A DNA stretch of 64,000 bases from Bugula neritina (Eukaryota > Bryozoa > Gymnolaemata > Cheilostomatida > Bugulidae), in assembly GCA_964035545.1 (NCBI GenBank), contig OZ037768.1, forward strand, positions 5,385,241-5,449,240, written 5' to 3'. The notes below the pieces were generated by a model. That model was not told the DNA's origin. It saw only the letters and a program-made list of their open reading frames with translations, and did not search any database. The position numbers were made by a program, and so were the translations under genes. Below are positions 61,701 to 64,000 of this stretch, piece by piece. Within the stretch, counting starts at the first letter, position 1. Every line of letters starts with the position of its first letter.

Positions 61701-63756
61701 TAGAGATCATACTAAGGGTGAGCTCTTTTGAAGAAAAGTCTTGATTGCAATTCTTACTCTACCATCTGCTAAACTTAAGTGTTTGTCATCTATCTTTCAC
61801 TGTGTCTTAAATTTATCTTCTGATGCCAACAAAGTATTTTAGTTTTTCTATAGTTTGTTTAAAGATGAGAGATATGTTAATATTACAGAACTCTGAATAC
61901 TTGACTATTGTAGGAACCAGTGCTGGCAGCTACATCTATGTCGAGGCATCTAGTCCTAGGATAGCTGGAGATAAAGCAAGACTGTACAGTGTACCATTCA
62001 GTGCTACACAAACCAACAATGGTGTTTCCTACAAGTCTTGTAGTGTAAGTACTGTACTATTACATCTACTCTGGGCATGATGAAGCATTATGTTAATATT
62101 TACAGTGCATTGGCATTAAGAATTTTCAAATTTAAAGGCAGCTATACGATTTTTGCAAGAATAGTATTTTCGCATTTTTTAAGCATTCAATATTTGAGTA
62201 GATGTTCTTTTACATTACGCTTTACACTGTATAAACTACTTAAGTATGCTATTTACTTATTGCCACATCATTGTAATCATGTCTTTTTAGATCCGATTCT
62301 ACTACCACATGTTTGGGCCAGATATTGGTTCTCTCAACGTTTATACCCGTAACTATGCTGGTGGTAAACTTACGAAAATCTGGAGCAAAGTTGGTAAGCG
62401 ATGATAATTTTCTTTCAAGATGGGGCGAAATATTTAAGTTATAGATTATTACTTTTACTATTATTCCCTCCCACTCAATGTCATGGTAATGAGTGTGTTG
62501 AACATATATTTGGCATACGTTGCGTTGTAGTCTTTTAGTAACTAACACCTTTTGTGCATATAATTATTTTAAATATATGATTTTATAATTATTCTATGGG
62601 TTTAGGTATTTGTTAAATCACTATAAATCTATATTATATTTAAATAAAATTAAATCAATTTTTATTAATTTTGTTATAGAAATGGTTAAAGGTTGATATA
62701 GCAAATTTAATGTAGCACGCACTACACTTACTATTTGTGGCTTTTCAGGGAACATCGGTGACTTTTACGAGAGAGCCGAAATACAACTTTATCAATCTGA
62801 ACAGTTCCAAGTAGTGATAGAAGCAGTTATAGGAAGTGGTTTCCAAGGTGACATAGCTGTGGATGATGTGTCCTTCACCCCTGACTGCTCCCCTACAGGT
62901 TAGATTTGCTGTTGCAAGGTTTAATTAGAAACTTGTTTAAAAACTACTCAAATTACGTGGAAGGCAAGTGTTTGTGTTTGCTTAGTCTGAGTTCTGCGTT
63001 GTAGGTACAGTTACACTACCGGCGGGTGTAACTCCACCCTCTACCCCTGCGCCGTGTGGATCTGATGGCTATCAGTGTTCAGACTTTACCTGTATCAAGG
63101 CATCACAGGTTTGTAACTTTCATGATGACTGTGGAGATGGCGGAGATGAGAAGAAGTGTGGAGCTTGTGACTTTGAGAGTGGAGATTTCTGTGGCCTAAC
63201 TAATGCTGGCTTTGGAAGGTATATAATTGTTTAGAATTCATCAGTGGAGTATATTATGCTAGGGATATGTACTCAAGTTAATTGCTCAAACTTTTTTGTC
63301 AAGCAAATCATAGTATTTATTTGATAAGATGAAATGATAATTAAATTTCAAAACATCTTAATTAAATTCTTGGAAGTAACAAAGACCGTGATTTATTCTA
63401 ATTGAGCTGGTTTTGGCATGTCAAAGGGATGTAATAGGCTGTATTTCAACCTGAAAATGTATACTCTTGATACAAGCTTGACTACTGTGTAAGAGCATTA
63501 TTTCCTTACAAATTACTAGAGCCATACTTGTAGATATCAATGGACTTTGCGGTTTGGCGCGGCGCCAGGTTCTCAAGGACCTAATGCTGACCACACTAAA
63601 GGGTCAGCATTGGGAAGTTATGCCTACTTGGATGGAAGCACTGGCTCTTTTATATCTGATGCTTCCCTTAAAACACCTGCACTGGGTGCCACTGCTGTCA
63701 CCTGTGAAATGTCATTCTGGTACTACGACCCATCTGCTAACACCGGATCCCTCACG
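300..63756 (+). CDS. Giant MAM/LDLa repeat protein, partial at both ends, about 134 exons
   Basis: One open series of compatible exons encodes 40 complete and 2 partial MAM domains plus 3 LDLa modules, about 7,300 residues. MAM domains are extracellular adhesion/oligomerisation modules of about 160 residues with four cysteines. Nearly every copy shows the order C-[DN]-F-E, D-D-F-D-W, TGP..DHT, Y-[MI]-x-IE-x-S, C-x-x-FWYHMYG, GxQGDxW and GDIAIDDI followed by the last Cys. Mucin-like Thr/Pro linkers recur every third domain. No signal peptide, membrane span, start codon or terminal stop is visible, so both ends lie outside the window. The closest known architecture is the MALRD1-like family (MAM and LDL-receptor class A domain-containing); the human member is an intestinal protein linked to FGF19 and bile acid control. 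No specific role can be claimed for this invertebrate-looking copy. A secreted or surface-displayed filament is an inference. Confidence 0.93.
435..724 (+). repeat. 145-bp tandem duplication
   Basis: Two near-identical copies in direct tandem, 435-579 and 580-724, differing at only a few positions (cgaata/caaata, atttat/attcat). Both contain the outer arm of the fold-back element at 488-1272, so the left arm end is doubled and the right arm is single. Confidence 0.92.
488..1272. mobile_element. Large fold-back (long inverted repeat) element
   Basis: The left arm (from gagacacttcac) and the right arm (to gtgaagtgtctc) are reverse complements over several hundred bases. They meet around 950-980, where cctaatcactgatgtggct is followed by its complement. 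CT/GA microsatellite tracts sit at mirrored positions in both arms. No coding capacity is seen, so it is probably a non-autonomous palindromic transposon in the MAM0-MAM1 intron. Confidence 0.85.
1449..2947 (+). CDS. MAM1 (type a) with short Thr/Pro linker
   Basis: Exons 1449-1631, 2203-2456 and the first part of 2858-3098. A spacer ([13 protein letters not shown]) precedes QCDFE, CGWSQ, DDQFDW and TGPSYDHT. Then come [20 protein letters not shown] (third Cys) and GDDW, all in one 254-bp exon. The last exon carries [10 protein letters not shown] and the closing Cys, and runs straight into MAM2 with no intron. The block MAM1-MAM2 has two domains instead of the usual three; by signature it is a then c, so type b appears to have been lost. 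Confidence 0.88.
1657..1796. repeat. (AT)n microsatellite
   Basis: About 140 bases of nearly pure TA dinucleotides with a few TTT breaks, shortly after the MAM1 exon donor at 1632. Open frames over it encode only alternating Ile/Tyr and are artefacts. Confidence 0.95.
2948..4835 (+). CDS. MAM2 (type c)
   Basis: Exons: end of 2858-3098, then 3461-3595, 3909-4033 and 4751-4835. Motifs in order are [48 protein letters not shown] and [10 protein letters not shown], closing at GRC. An extra phase-1 intron splits the IG|SL position. The intron 4034-4750 holds a palindromic MITE. Confidence 0.88.
4159..4581. mobile_element. Palindromic MITE with TCAT flanks
   Basis: Terminal inverted repeats start gggtcattttacttgattta and end with its near-complement (taaattaagtaaaatgaccc). 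The inverted symmetry continues inward to a centre near 4370 (ccgttacgg, then ccgtt/aacgg). TCAT directly flanks both ends, a candidate 4-bp target duplication. No ORF is present. It lies in the MAM2 intron. Confidence 0.85.
4984..5076 (+). CDS. Poly-Thr mucin-like linker exon
   Basis: A separate 93-bp exon, phase 1 on both sides, encoding a spacer with 13 consecutive Thr followed by APAVTTPK. It sits between MAM2 and MAM3 and is a likely O-glycosylated hinge (inference from composition). The Thr run uses mixed ACG/ACT/ACC/ACA codons, so it is not a simple triplet expansion. Confidence 0.85.
5321..6864 (+). CDS. MAM3 (type a)
   Basis: Exons 5321-5461, 6055-6305 and the start of 6785-6939. 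Motifs: [53 protein letters not shown], closing at GC. The GxQG and YHMYG parts share one exon. The third exon continues into MAM4. Confidence 0.88.
5462..5805. repeat. GTA-rich compound microsatellite
   Basis: Interleaved (GTA)n and ATATATCAGTAATATACATA-like units starting directly at the MAM3 first-exon donor. Minus-strand open frames here are Tyr/Thr-rich translation artefacts of the repeat. Confidence 0.9.
6865..8160 (+). CDS. MAM4 (type b)
   Basis: Exons: end of 6785-6939, then 7270-7376, 7480-7631 and 7944-8160. Motifs: [58 protein letters not shown]. The first segment is unusually split by a phase-2 intron directly after the second Cys (CG|G). The region D and the GDIAIDDV segment are fused in one exon. 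Confidence 0.87.
7130..7265. repeat. TATTA-type AT-rich repeat
   Basis: Irregular tandem ctattatattactatattatg units, ending four bases before the acceptor of the MAM4 exon at 7270. The polypyrimidine tract of that acceptor is therefore poor. Confidence 0.8.
7650..7745. repeat. Short tandem repeat (ctgtacagttatactct)
   Basis: Several imperfect copies of a unit of about 17 bp built on tgtac and ttatactct, inside a MAM4 intron. Confidence 0.65.
8410..9489 (+). CDS. MAM5 (type c)
   Basis: Exons 8410-8550, 8964-9125 and 9307-9489. Motifs: [61 protein letters not shown], closing at SC. A compact copy with only two internal introns. Confidence 0.88.
9699..11426 (+). CDS. Thr/Ser/Pro linker plus MAM6 (type a)
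   Basis: Exons 9699-9830, 10271-10439, 10765-10945 and the start of 11346-11486. The first exon carries about 30 residues rich in Ser, Thr and Pro ([15 protein letters not shown]), then [10 protein letters not shown]. Next are [38 protein letters not shown] and [10 protein letters not shown]. The first segment is split at ELK|DDQ, and a phase-2 intron falls a few codons before the third Cys rather than at FW|YHM. Confidence 0.86.
10012..10252. repeat. (TTACAC)n hexanucleotide repeat
   Basis: About 240 bases of imperfect ttacac / ttacat units, ending just before the MAM6 acceptor at 10270. The + frame open reading frames across it (Thr/Leu/His/Tyr-rich) are artefacts. Confidence 0.9.
11427..12242 (+). 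CDS. MAM7 (type b)
   Basis: Exons: end of 11346-11486, then 11649-11934 and 12063-12242. Motifs: [46 protein letters not shown]. The usual GDIAIDDI reads [10 protein letters not shown], so the second Asp of the acidic pair is Gly. An in-segment phase-0 intron follows CGWTQ. This is the shortest genomic span of any MAM copy here. Confidence 0.86.
12713..13792 (+). CDS. MAM8 (type c)
   Basis: Exons 12713-12859, 13042-13147, 13323-13485 and 13708-13792. Motifs: [59 protein letters not shown], closing at RC. It has the phase-2 FW|YHM intron with the exonic join TTCTG|GTACCACATG. Confidence 0.88.
14041..15152 (+). CDS. Thr/Pro linker plus MAM9 (type a)
   Basis: Exons 14041-14256, 14643-14926 and 15065-15152. 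The first exon opens with about 38 Thr/Pro-rich residues (for example [10 protein letters not shown]), then [10 protein letters not shown] and SDKFDW. It breaks at NTG|PSADHT, so TGP..DHT is moved to the next exon. Then [32 protein letters not shown] and [10 protein letters not shown]. Confidence 0.87.
15574..16753 (+). CDS. MAM10 (type b), degenerate
   Basis: Exons 15574-15747, 15949-16198 and the start of 16657-16910. The four Cys remain ([18 protein letters not shown], closing GSC). The DDFDW core is absent, WYHMYG reads AYSTLG, and GxQGDxW is reduced to NGWNLEQV. The reading frame is open and splice sites are intact, so this is divergence rather than a broken domain. The last segment reads [10 protein letters not shown]. 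Confidence 0.8.
16242..16458 (+). mobile_element. tRNA-derived SINE, full-length with target duplication
   Basis: Flanked by a perfect 16-bp direct repeat (ttctgtaagcattata) at 16226-16241 and 16459-16474. The head has a pol III A-box-like ggtctaggggtt and a B-box-like gggtttgaacccc. The body contains ggtgatgttaggcagagc and ends gggatggcgactataaa plus a T run. A second copy at 17125-17324 and a fragment at 20190-20247 share this body. It lies in a MAM10 intron. Confidence 0.87.
16754..18242 (+). CDS. MAM11 (type c) lacking the first disulfide, plus Thr linker
   Basis: Exons: end of 16657-16910, then 17389-17537, 17797-17934 and 18062-18242. The start reads [12 protein letters not shown], so both the first and second Cys are replaced by Asn while F-E is kept. 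[38 protein letters not shown] and [10 protein letters not shown] are normal. The last exon continues into a linker ([16 protein letters not shown]). Confidence 0.86.
17125..17324 (+). mobile_element. Second copy of the tRNA-derived SINE
   Basis: Shares ggtgatgttagg, cccacatacgaataagtc and cacagggatagtgatgg with the copy at 16242. It is flanked by ttataaataa at 17115-17124 and 17325-17334, a probable 10-bp target duplication. The B-box region is more decayed. It ends just before the MAM11 acceptor. Confidence 0.8.
18423..19375 (+). CDS. MAM12 (type a)
   Basis: Exons 18423-18578, 18723-18976 and the start of 19295-19577. Motifs: [13 protein letters not shown], then KLPWKRYRG where DDFDW is expected, [46 protein letters not shown], closing at PC. 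The intron between the first two exons is short (144 bp). Confidence 0.86.
19376..20821 (+). CDS. Extra linker plus MAM13 (type b)
   Basis: Exons: rest of 19295-19577, then 19924-20075, 20428-20612 and the first codons of 20815-20972. A short Thr/Pro spacer ([15 protein letters not shown]) precedes [12 protein letters not shown]; it is one of the few linkers inside a three-domain block. Then [47 protein letters not shown]. The closing Cys (GSC) lies across a phase-2 intron in the next exon. Confidence 0.86.
20190..20247 (-). mobile_element. SINE 3' fragment, inverted
   Basis: The sequence tttatagtcaccatccctgt followed by tttttaagcgagctaaa is the reverse complement of the 3' body of the SINE at 16242 (ctttaaga...acagggatggcgactataaa). 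The head is missing or beyond recognition. It lies in a MAM13 intron. Confidence 0.65.
20822..22498 (+). CDS. MAM14 (type c) plus Pro/Thr linker
   Basis: Exons: rest of 20815-20972, then 21272-21371, 21830-21998 and 22342-22498. Motifs: [60 protein letters not shown]. The phase-2 intron before FWYHM is one codon upstream of its usual place (CF|R). The last exon ends in a linker ([15 protein letters not shown]). Confidence 0.86.
22457..22548 (+). repeat. Exon-end sequence duplicated into the intron
   Basis: A 34-bp block encoding the Pro/Thr linker (taccaacactagcgccctct and following bases) is present at 22457-22490 in the exon and again at 22515-22548, 17 bases past the donor at 22499. The second copy is not needed for the reading frame. 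It looks like a small tandem duplication that spanned the splice donor, with a further change between the copies. Confidence 0.85.
22837..24368 (+). CDS. MAM15 (type a)
   Basis: Exons 22837-22977, 23192-23309, 23697-23847 and 24284-24368. Motifs: [72 protein letters not shown], closing at PC. It has the phase-2 W|YHM intron, which contains a degenerate tRNA-like sequence. Confidence 0.88.
23572..23642 (+). other. Degenerate tRNA-like sequence
   Basis: Begins tccctgtgatgtaatggttgg (A-box-like) and contains gttcgaatctc (B-box-like) at tRNA spacing. The acceptor arms can pair only with several G-U pairs, and the T-arm stem is poor. It is probably a decayed tRNA pseudogene or SINE head in the MAM15 intron, not a working tRNA. 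Confidence 0.5.
24766..25742 (+). CDS. MAM16 (type b)
   Basis: Exons 24766-24918, 25194-25403 and 25587-25742. Motifs: [29 protein letters not shown] (divergent), [18 protein letters not shown]. The usual GDIAIDDI is altered to SEIALDQI, losing GD and one of the paired Asp. Closing Cys at GVC. Confidence 0.86.
25862..25925. repeat. Double hairpin
   Basis: Two adjacent short inverted repeats: ctgacagtatttgcaaaatactgtcag, followed by aggcatta...taatgcct around an AAACAAAATAATTTTGTTT core. The unit aatgctgacagtatttgca recurs at 26011, after the hAT-like end fragment. Confidence 0.75.
25940..26001 (-). mobile_element. Orphan terminal fragment of the hAT-like MITE
   Basis: The stretch starting aaatgtaggctg and ending ctgttggacagccctg matches the reverse complement of the left end of the element at 49047 (ctgggctggccaacagacag...cagcctacattt). 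Only this terminus is recognisable here. Confidence 0.65.
26061..27105 (+). CDS. MAM17 (type c) plus Thr linker
   Basis: Exons 26061-26204, 26306-26454, 26585-26698 and 26931-27105. Motifs: [70 protein letters not shown], closing at SC. The last exon continues into a Thr-rich linker ([12 protein letters not shown]). Two internal introns are only about 100-130 bp. Confidence 0.88.
27457..28357 (+). CDS. MAM18 (type a)
   Basis: Exons 27457-27591, 27802-27965 and 28168-28357. Motifs: [16 protein letters not shown] in place of [47 protein letters not shown], closing at AC. TGP is reduced: SGDLASDHS. Confidence 0.86.
28655..29527 (+). CDS. MAM19 (type b), divergent, with GC-AG intron
   Basis: Exons 28655-28807, 29032-29309 and 29443-29527. 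Motifs: [18 protein letters not shown] (no DDFDW), [26 protein letters not shown] in place of FWYHMYG, then IDVAIDDI lacking the GD. Exon 29032-29309 ends AGTTATCAG followed by gcaagt, a consensus GC donor. No GT is available at the position where every sister domain has its phase-0 donor. Confidence 0.82.
30031..31376 (+). CDS. MAM20 (type c)
   Basis: Exons 30031-30162, 30765-30928 and 31169-31376. Motifs: [67 protein letters not shown], closing at SC. The intron 30163-30764 is filled by a pentanucleotide satellite that runs to the acceptor. Confidence 0.87.
30290..30764. repeat. Pentanucleotide satellite (TATTG/CATTG/CACTG)n
   Basis: About 475 bases of 5-bp units with higher-order 15-45 bp duplications (for example attgcattgcactgtactgt). 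It runs into the acceptor of the MAM20 exon at 30765. All three + frames stay open across most of it; the resulting Cys/Leu/His/Tyr peptides are artefacts of the repeat. Confidence 0.95.
31793..33295 (+). CDS. Thr/Pro linker plus MAM21 (type a)
   Basis: Exons 31793-31987, 32411-32543, 32867-32961 and 33140-33295. The linker ([16 protein letters not shown]) shares the first exon with [12 protein letters not shown] and DDFNW. Then [47 protein letters not shown], closing at LC. The phase-2 FW|YHM intron is present; its donor context (TTCTG|gtacc) mirrors the downstream exon start (GTACC). Confidence 0.86.
32000..32245 (+). repeat. 41-bp minisatellite
   Basis: Five to six tandem copies of a 41-bp unit beginning tagcctcagtatctctagta and ending cctccatattatg, with starts at 32060, 32101, 32142, 32183 and 32224. 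It lies in the MAM21 intron. Confidence 0.92.
33565..34747 (+). CDS. MAM22 (type b)
   Basis: Exons 33565-33714, 33956-34095, 34299-34431 and the start of 34680-34898. Motifs: [68 protein letters not shown], closing at GC. The last intron is shifted and phase 1 (VVIEG|TAGSS) instead of the usual phase 0 before VFEG. A 38-bp minisatellite covers the exon 33956-34095 donor. Confidence 0.86.
34077..34217 (+). repeat. 38-bp minisatellite that duplicates an exon end and its splice donor
   Basis: The unit gggtactggaaaccttacag plus taagtaggggtatgagta occurs at 34077, 34115, 34153 and (partial) 34191. The first copy straddles the true MAM22 exon-intron border (ACCTTACA|gtaagt at 34095/34096). Each later copy keeps a consensus donor (gtgagt, gtaagt, gtgagt). 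Confidence 0.93.
34748..36134 (+). CDS. MAM23 (type c) plus separate linker exon
   Basis: Exons: rest of 34680-34898, then 35212-35438, 35654-35765 and linker exon 36066-36134. Motifs: [69 protein letters not shown], closing at PC. The 69-bp linker exon reads [13 protein letters not shown] and is phase 1 on both sides. Confidence 0.87.
36367..37452 (+). CDS. MAM24 (type a)
   Basis: Exons 36367-36516, 36966-37129 and 37254-37452. Motifs: [65 protein letters not shown], closing at AC. A regular copy; the first intron is very AT-rich. Confidence 0.88.
36520..36790. repeat. AT-rich low-complexity intron
   Basis: Irregular atattatataa-type sequence after the MAM24 first-exon donor, with no conserved unit. 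A similar low-complexity patch lies at 37490-37690. Confidence 0.75.
37872..38833 (+). CDS. MAM25 (type b)
   Basis: Exons 37872-38015, 38107-38369 and 38743-38833. Motifs: [69 protein letters not shown], closing at TC. The 91-bp intron 38016-38106 is the shortest in the window. Confidence 0.88.
38979..40121 (+). CDS. MAM26 (type c) plus Ser/Pro/Thr linker
   Basis: Exons 38979-39113, 39234-39410, 39560-39651 and 39947-40121. Motifs: [69 protein letters not shown], closing at NC. The last exon ends in a linker ([17 protein letters not shown]). The intron after the YHMYG exon is phase 1. Confidence 0.87.
40651..41917 (+). CDS. MAM27 (type a)
   Basis: Exons 40651-40794, 41195-41370, 41604-41693 and 41824-41917. 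Motifs: [69 protein letters not shown], closing at PC. Confidence 0.88.
42450..43465 (+). CDS. MAM28 (type b)
   Basis: Exons 42450-42596, 42948-43102 and 43267-43465. Motifs: [70 protein letters not shown], closing at SC. A canonical type-b copy. Confidence 0.88.
43713..44940 (+). CDS. MAM29 (type c) plus Pro/Thr linker
   Basis: Exons 43713-43853, 44048-44313 and 44766-44940. Motifs: [67 protein letters not shown], closing at KC. The last exon ends with one of the most Pro/Thr-dense linkers in the window ([15 protein letters not shown]). Confidence 0.88.
45209..46457 (+). CDS. MAM30 (type a)
   Basis: Exons 45209-45352, 45792-45900, 46071-46221 and 46364-46457. Motifs: [17 protein letters not shown] in place of [56 protein letters not shown], closing at AC. 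The phase-2 FW|YHM intron is present. Confidence 0.87.
45440..45510. repeat. Short tatacacaccta direct repeat
   Basis: Two copies of tatacacacctatrta in TA-rich sequence within the MAM30 intron 45353-45791. The rest of that intron shows nothing recognisable. Confidence 0.6.
46745..47962 (+). CDS. MAM31 (type b)
   Basis: Exons 46745-46852, 47255-47446 and 47756-47962. Motifs: [56 protein letters not shown], closing at KC. The first intron falls inside the TGP..DHT motif (TGP|ETDHT), phase 1, as in MAM9. Confidence 0.87.
48185..50100 (+). CDS. MAM32 (type c)
   Basis: Exons 48185-48328, 48748-48929, 49566-49713 and the start of 50057-50619. Motifs: [69 protein letters not shown], closing at AC. 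The last intron is phase 1 and lies inside the RGD|IAIDDI region. An hAT-like MITE sits in the intron 48930-49565. Confidence 0.87.
49047..49386 (+). mobile_element. Non-autonomous hAT-like element
   Basis: Starts ctgggctggccaac and ends gttggatagccctg, matching the CAGGGsTGGCCAAC-type terminal inverted repeat of hAT transposons. The flanks atttagat / atcgaaat agree at 5 of 8 bases, a decayed 8-bp target duplication. Internal sequence repeats gtggccctca and gtggcccccag; no transposase ORF. It lies in the MAM32 intron 48930-49565. A related end occurs at 25940. Confidence 0.78.
50101..50796 (+). CDS. MAM33 (type a), body in one exon
   Basis: Almost the whole domain is in exon 50057-50619, with only the closing Cys (YGKC) in exon 50779-50971. 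Motifs: [65 protein letters not shown]. The sequence before the first Cys ([14 protein letters not shown]) is not Thr-rich, so the expected block linker is missing. The donor is ATCTCG|gtatac, phase 0; reading on past it meets TAA seven bases into the intron. Confidence 0.84.
50797..52204 (+). CDS. MAM34 (type b)
   Basis: Exons: rest of 50779-50971, then 51554-51795 and the start of 52124-52352. Motifs: [70 protein letters not shown], closing at QC. The first intron is displaced into the middle of the EASS|PR motif (phase 1), different from all other copies. Confidence 0.87.
52205..53592 (+). CDS. MAM35 (type c)
   Basis: Exons: rest of 52124-52352, then 52546-52660, 52944-53067 and the start of 53477-53708. 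Motifs: [62 protein letters not shown] lacking GD, closing at QC. The phase-2 FW|YHM intron is present. Confidence 0.86.
53594..55144 (+). CDS. Thr/Val linker plus MAM36 (type a)
   Basis: Exons: rest of 53477-53708, then 53964-54192, 54416-54524 and 55051-55144. The linker ([14 protein letters not shown]) precedes [16 protein letters not shown] reads LPWIRQR, as in MAM12. Then [47 protein letters not shown], closing at PC. The second donor is phase 2 (ATC AG|gttggt); a nearby second GT would put the join out of frame. Confidence 0.86.
55610..57338 (+). CDS. MAM37 (type b)
   Basis: Exons 55610-55750, 56047-56172, 56508-56644 and the start of 57258-57495. Motifs: [71 protein letters not shown], closing at EC. 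The third intron is phase 1 and follows HMLGTG. Confidence 0.87.
57339..59126 (+). CDS. MAM38 (type c)
   Basis: Exons: rest of 57258-57495, then 58233-58376, 58530-58681 and 59042-59126. Motifs: [69 protein letters not shown], closing at SC. It is the last domain of the triplet array. A tRNA-Pro gene lies in its first intron. Confidence 0.88.
57732..57803 (+). tRNA. tRNA-Pro (UGG)
   Basis: A 72-base sequence folds as a clean cloverleaf. The acceptor arm ggcttgt pairs with acaagcc; the D-arm region is ggtctaggggtatgattc; the anticodon stem ctcgc/gcgag closes the loop tttgggt with anticodon TGG at 57764-57766; the T-arm is cccgggttcaaatcccgg. A-box and B-box promoter motifs are intact. It sits in the first intron of MAM38 on the same strand as the host gene. 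It carries no encoded CCA, as usual in eukaryotes. Confidence 0.95.
57797..57844. repeat. Inverted copy of the tRNA 3' tail
   Basis: The sequence caagccctacttttg (end of the acceptor stem plus trailer and terminator) is followed 18 bases later by its perfect complement caaaagtagggcttg at 57830-57844. With one mismatch the arms extend to about 22 bp each, so the tRNA end, trailer and T run form a hairpin. Confidence 0.9.
57807..57819 (+). terminator. Pol III terminator of the tRNA-Pro gene
   Basis: T4, then G, then a run of eight T, starting four bases after the tRNA 3' end. This is the expected RNA polymerase III stop signal. Confidence 0.85.
59242..59800 (+). CDS. LDLa1, atypical four-cysteine module
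   Basis: Exons 59242-59336 and the start of 59768-59948, joined at [15 protein letters not shown] (phase 0). The calcium-site part is intact: C-D-F-x-x-DC, then N-G-E-DE and a closing Cys. Only four of six cysteines are seen (YSC, KEC, DC, YC). Against a normal LDLa the missing ones match the first and third, which normally pair with each other. It replaces the Thr/Pro linker expected at this position. Confidence 0.8.
59801..60810 (+). CDS. MAM39 (divergent, after LDLa1)
   Basis: Exons: rest of 59768-59948, then 60216-60321 and 60575-60810. Motifs: [64 protein letters not shown], closing at NC. The phase-2 FW|YHM intron is present. The YLD-x-S-G segment is shared with MAM41 and differs from all triplet-array domains. 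Confidence 0.87.
61219..61338 (+). CDS. LDLa2, canonical six-cysteine module
   Basis: A single phase 1-1 exon. It has the full LDLa pattern: [20 protein letters not shown], then DLQDDC and GDGSDETNC. The D-D-C-x-D-x-S-D-E residues are those that bind calcium in this family. The exon could be gained or lost without changing frame. Confidence 0.92.
61571..62898 (+). CDS. MAM40
   Basis: Exons 61571-61717, 61914-62044, 62291-62393 and 62749-62898. Motifs: [61 protein letters not shown] (the usual Trp is lost), [10 protein letters not shown], closing at DC. The intron after the third Cys is phase 0, a position not seen elsewhere in the array. Confidence 0.86.
63005..63159 (+). CDS. Thr/Pro linker plus LDLa3
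   Basis: First part of exon 63005-63218. A linker ([12 protein letters not shown]) leads to a six-cysteine LDLa: [14 protein letters not shown], then VCNFHDDC and GDGGDEKKC. Acidic calcium residues are present. The module continues without an intron into MAM41. Confidence 0.9.
63160..63756 (+). CDS. MAM41, truncated by the window edge
   Basis: Rest of exon 63005-63218, then 63534-63756. Motifs: [19 protein letters not shown] in place of [33 protein letters not shown] in place of FWYHMYG, then GSLT at a phase-0 donor (gtattt). The remaining part of the domain is beyond 64000. Confidence 0.85.
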
Positions 63757-64000
63757 GTATTTGCTTATTTTAAACTAGCATGATGGTTTTTTTCATTTCT
63801 CTAATTGGCCAGTGATTAATTGTAGGAAAAACAACTCACAATTTAAATTTTTTATCACTATAGAAAAATTACTGAAAAAATAGTTTTTAATTGCATCAGC
63901 AAAAGCTGATGTGGGTTGTAGTGGCTTGTTGGTAAATAATTATTATATAAAAAAATTTTGTGAATGCAGTAAGTGGTTCCAATTTGTTTGAATGCATTTA
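63757..64000 (+). other. Intron at the 3' window edge
   Basis: AT-rich sequence after the MAM41 donor. It contains a short inverted pair (tgcatcagcaaaagctgatg). No acceptor followed by MAM-like coding is recognisable before the end. Confidence 0.6.

Overview
The window is one slice of a very large multi-exon animal gene, read entirely on the + strand. Neither end of the gene is present. I can trace about 134 exons (roughly 21.9 kb of coding sequence, about 7,300 residues) from 300 to 63756, separated by AT-rich introns with GT-AG borders; one intron is probably GC-AG. The product is a giant extracellular protein of tandem MAM domains (40 complete, plus the tail of one at the 5' edge and the front of another at the 3' edge). 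Three LDL-receptor class A (LDLa) modules lie near the 3' side. This is the architecture of the 'MAM and LDL-receptor class A domain-containing' (MALRD1-like) family. Small introns, a tRNA-derived SINE, hAT-like and palindromic MITEs and an intronic tRNA-Pro gene suggest an invertebrate metazoan, perhaps a marine lophotrochozoan; the species cannot be fixed from the sequence.

Layout. 1-1448: tail of a MAM domain (MAM0), then a large fold-back repeat in the intron. 1449-59126: MAM1 to MAM38. 59242-63756: the pattern changes to LDLa1-MAM39-LDLa2-MAM40-Thr/Pro linker-LDLa3-MAM41. Each MAM domain is built from 3 to 5 exons with a stereotyped phase plan: phase-1 introns between domains and after the TGP..DHT segment, phase 0 before the [12 protein letters not shown] exon, and phase 2 at the FW|YHM site when an intron is there.

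The main structural observation is a higher-order repeat. Thr/Pro-rich mucin-like linkers recur every third MAM domain (before MAM3, 6, 9, 12, 15, 18, 21, 24, 27, 30 and 36). The three positions in each block have different N-terminal signatures: a = C-G/A/S-W-x-Q, b = C-G-Y/F-x-Q-D, c = C-x-W-x-N. The blocks repeat about every 4.3-4.6 kb over more than 40 kb. The array therefore looks like serial duplication of a linker-MAMa-MAMb-MAMc cassette rather than of single domains. The copies are well diverged, so the amplification is old.

Other notable points are paired loss of the first disulfide in MAM11, a degenerate MAM10, a MAM domain with no internal intron (MAM33), an LDLa lacking one cognate cysteine pair, a minisatellite that multiplies a splice donor, and a tRNA-Pro gene with an inverted copy of its own 3' tail. 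I see no second protein-coding gene on either strand. Exon borders were placed by hand from splice consensus, phase and domain alignment, and individual borders could be off by a few bases.
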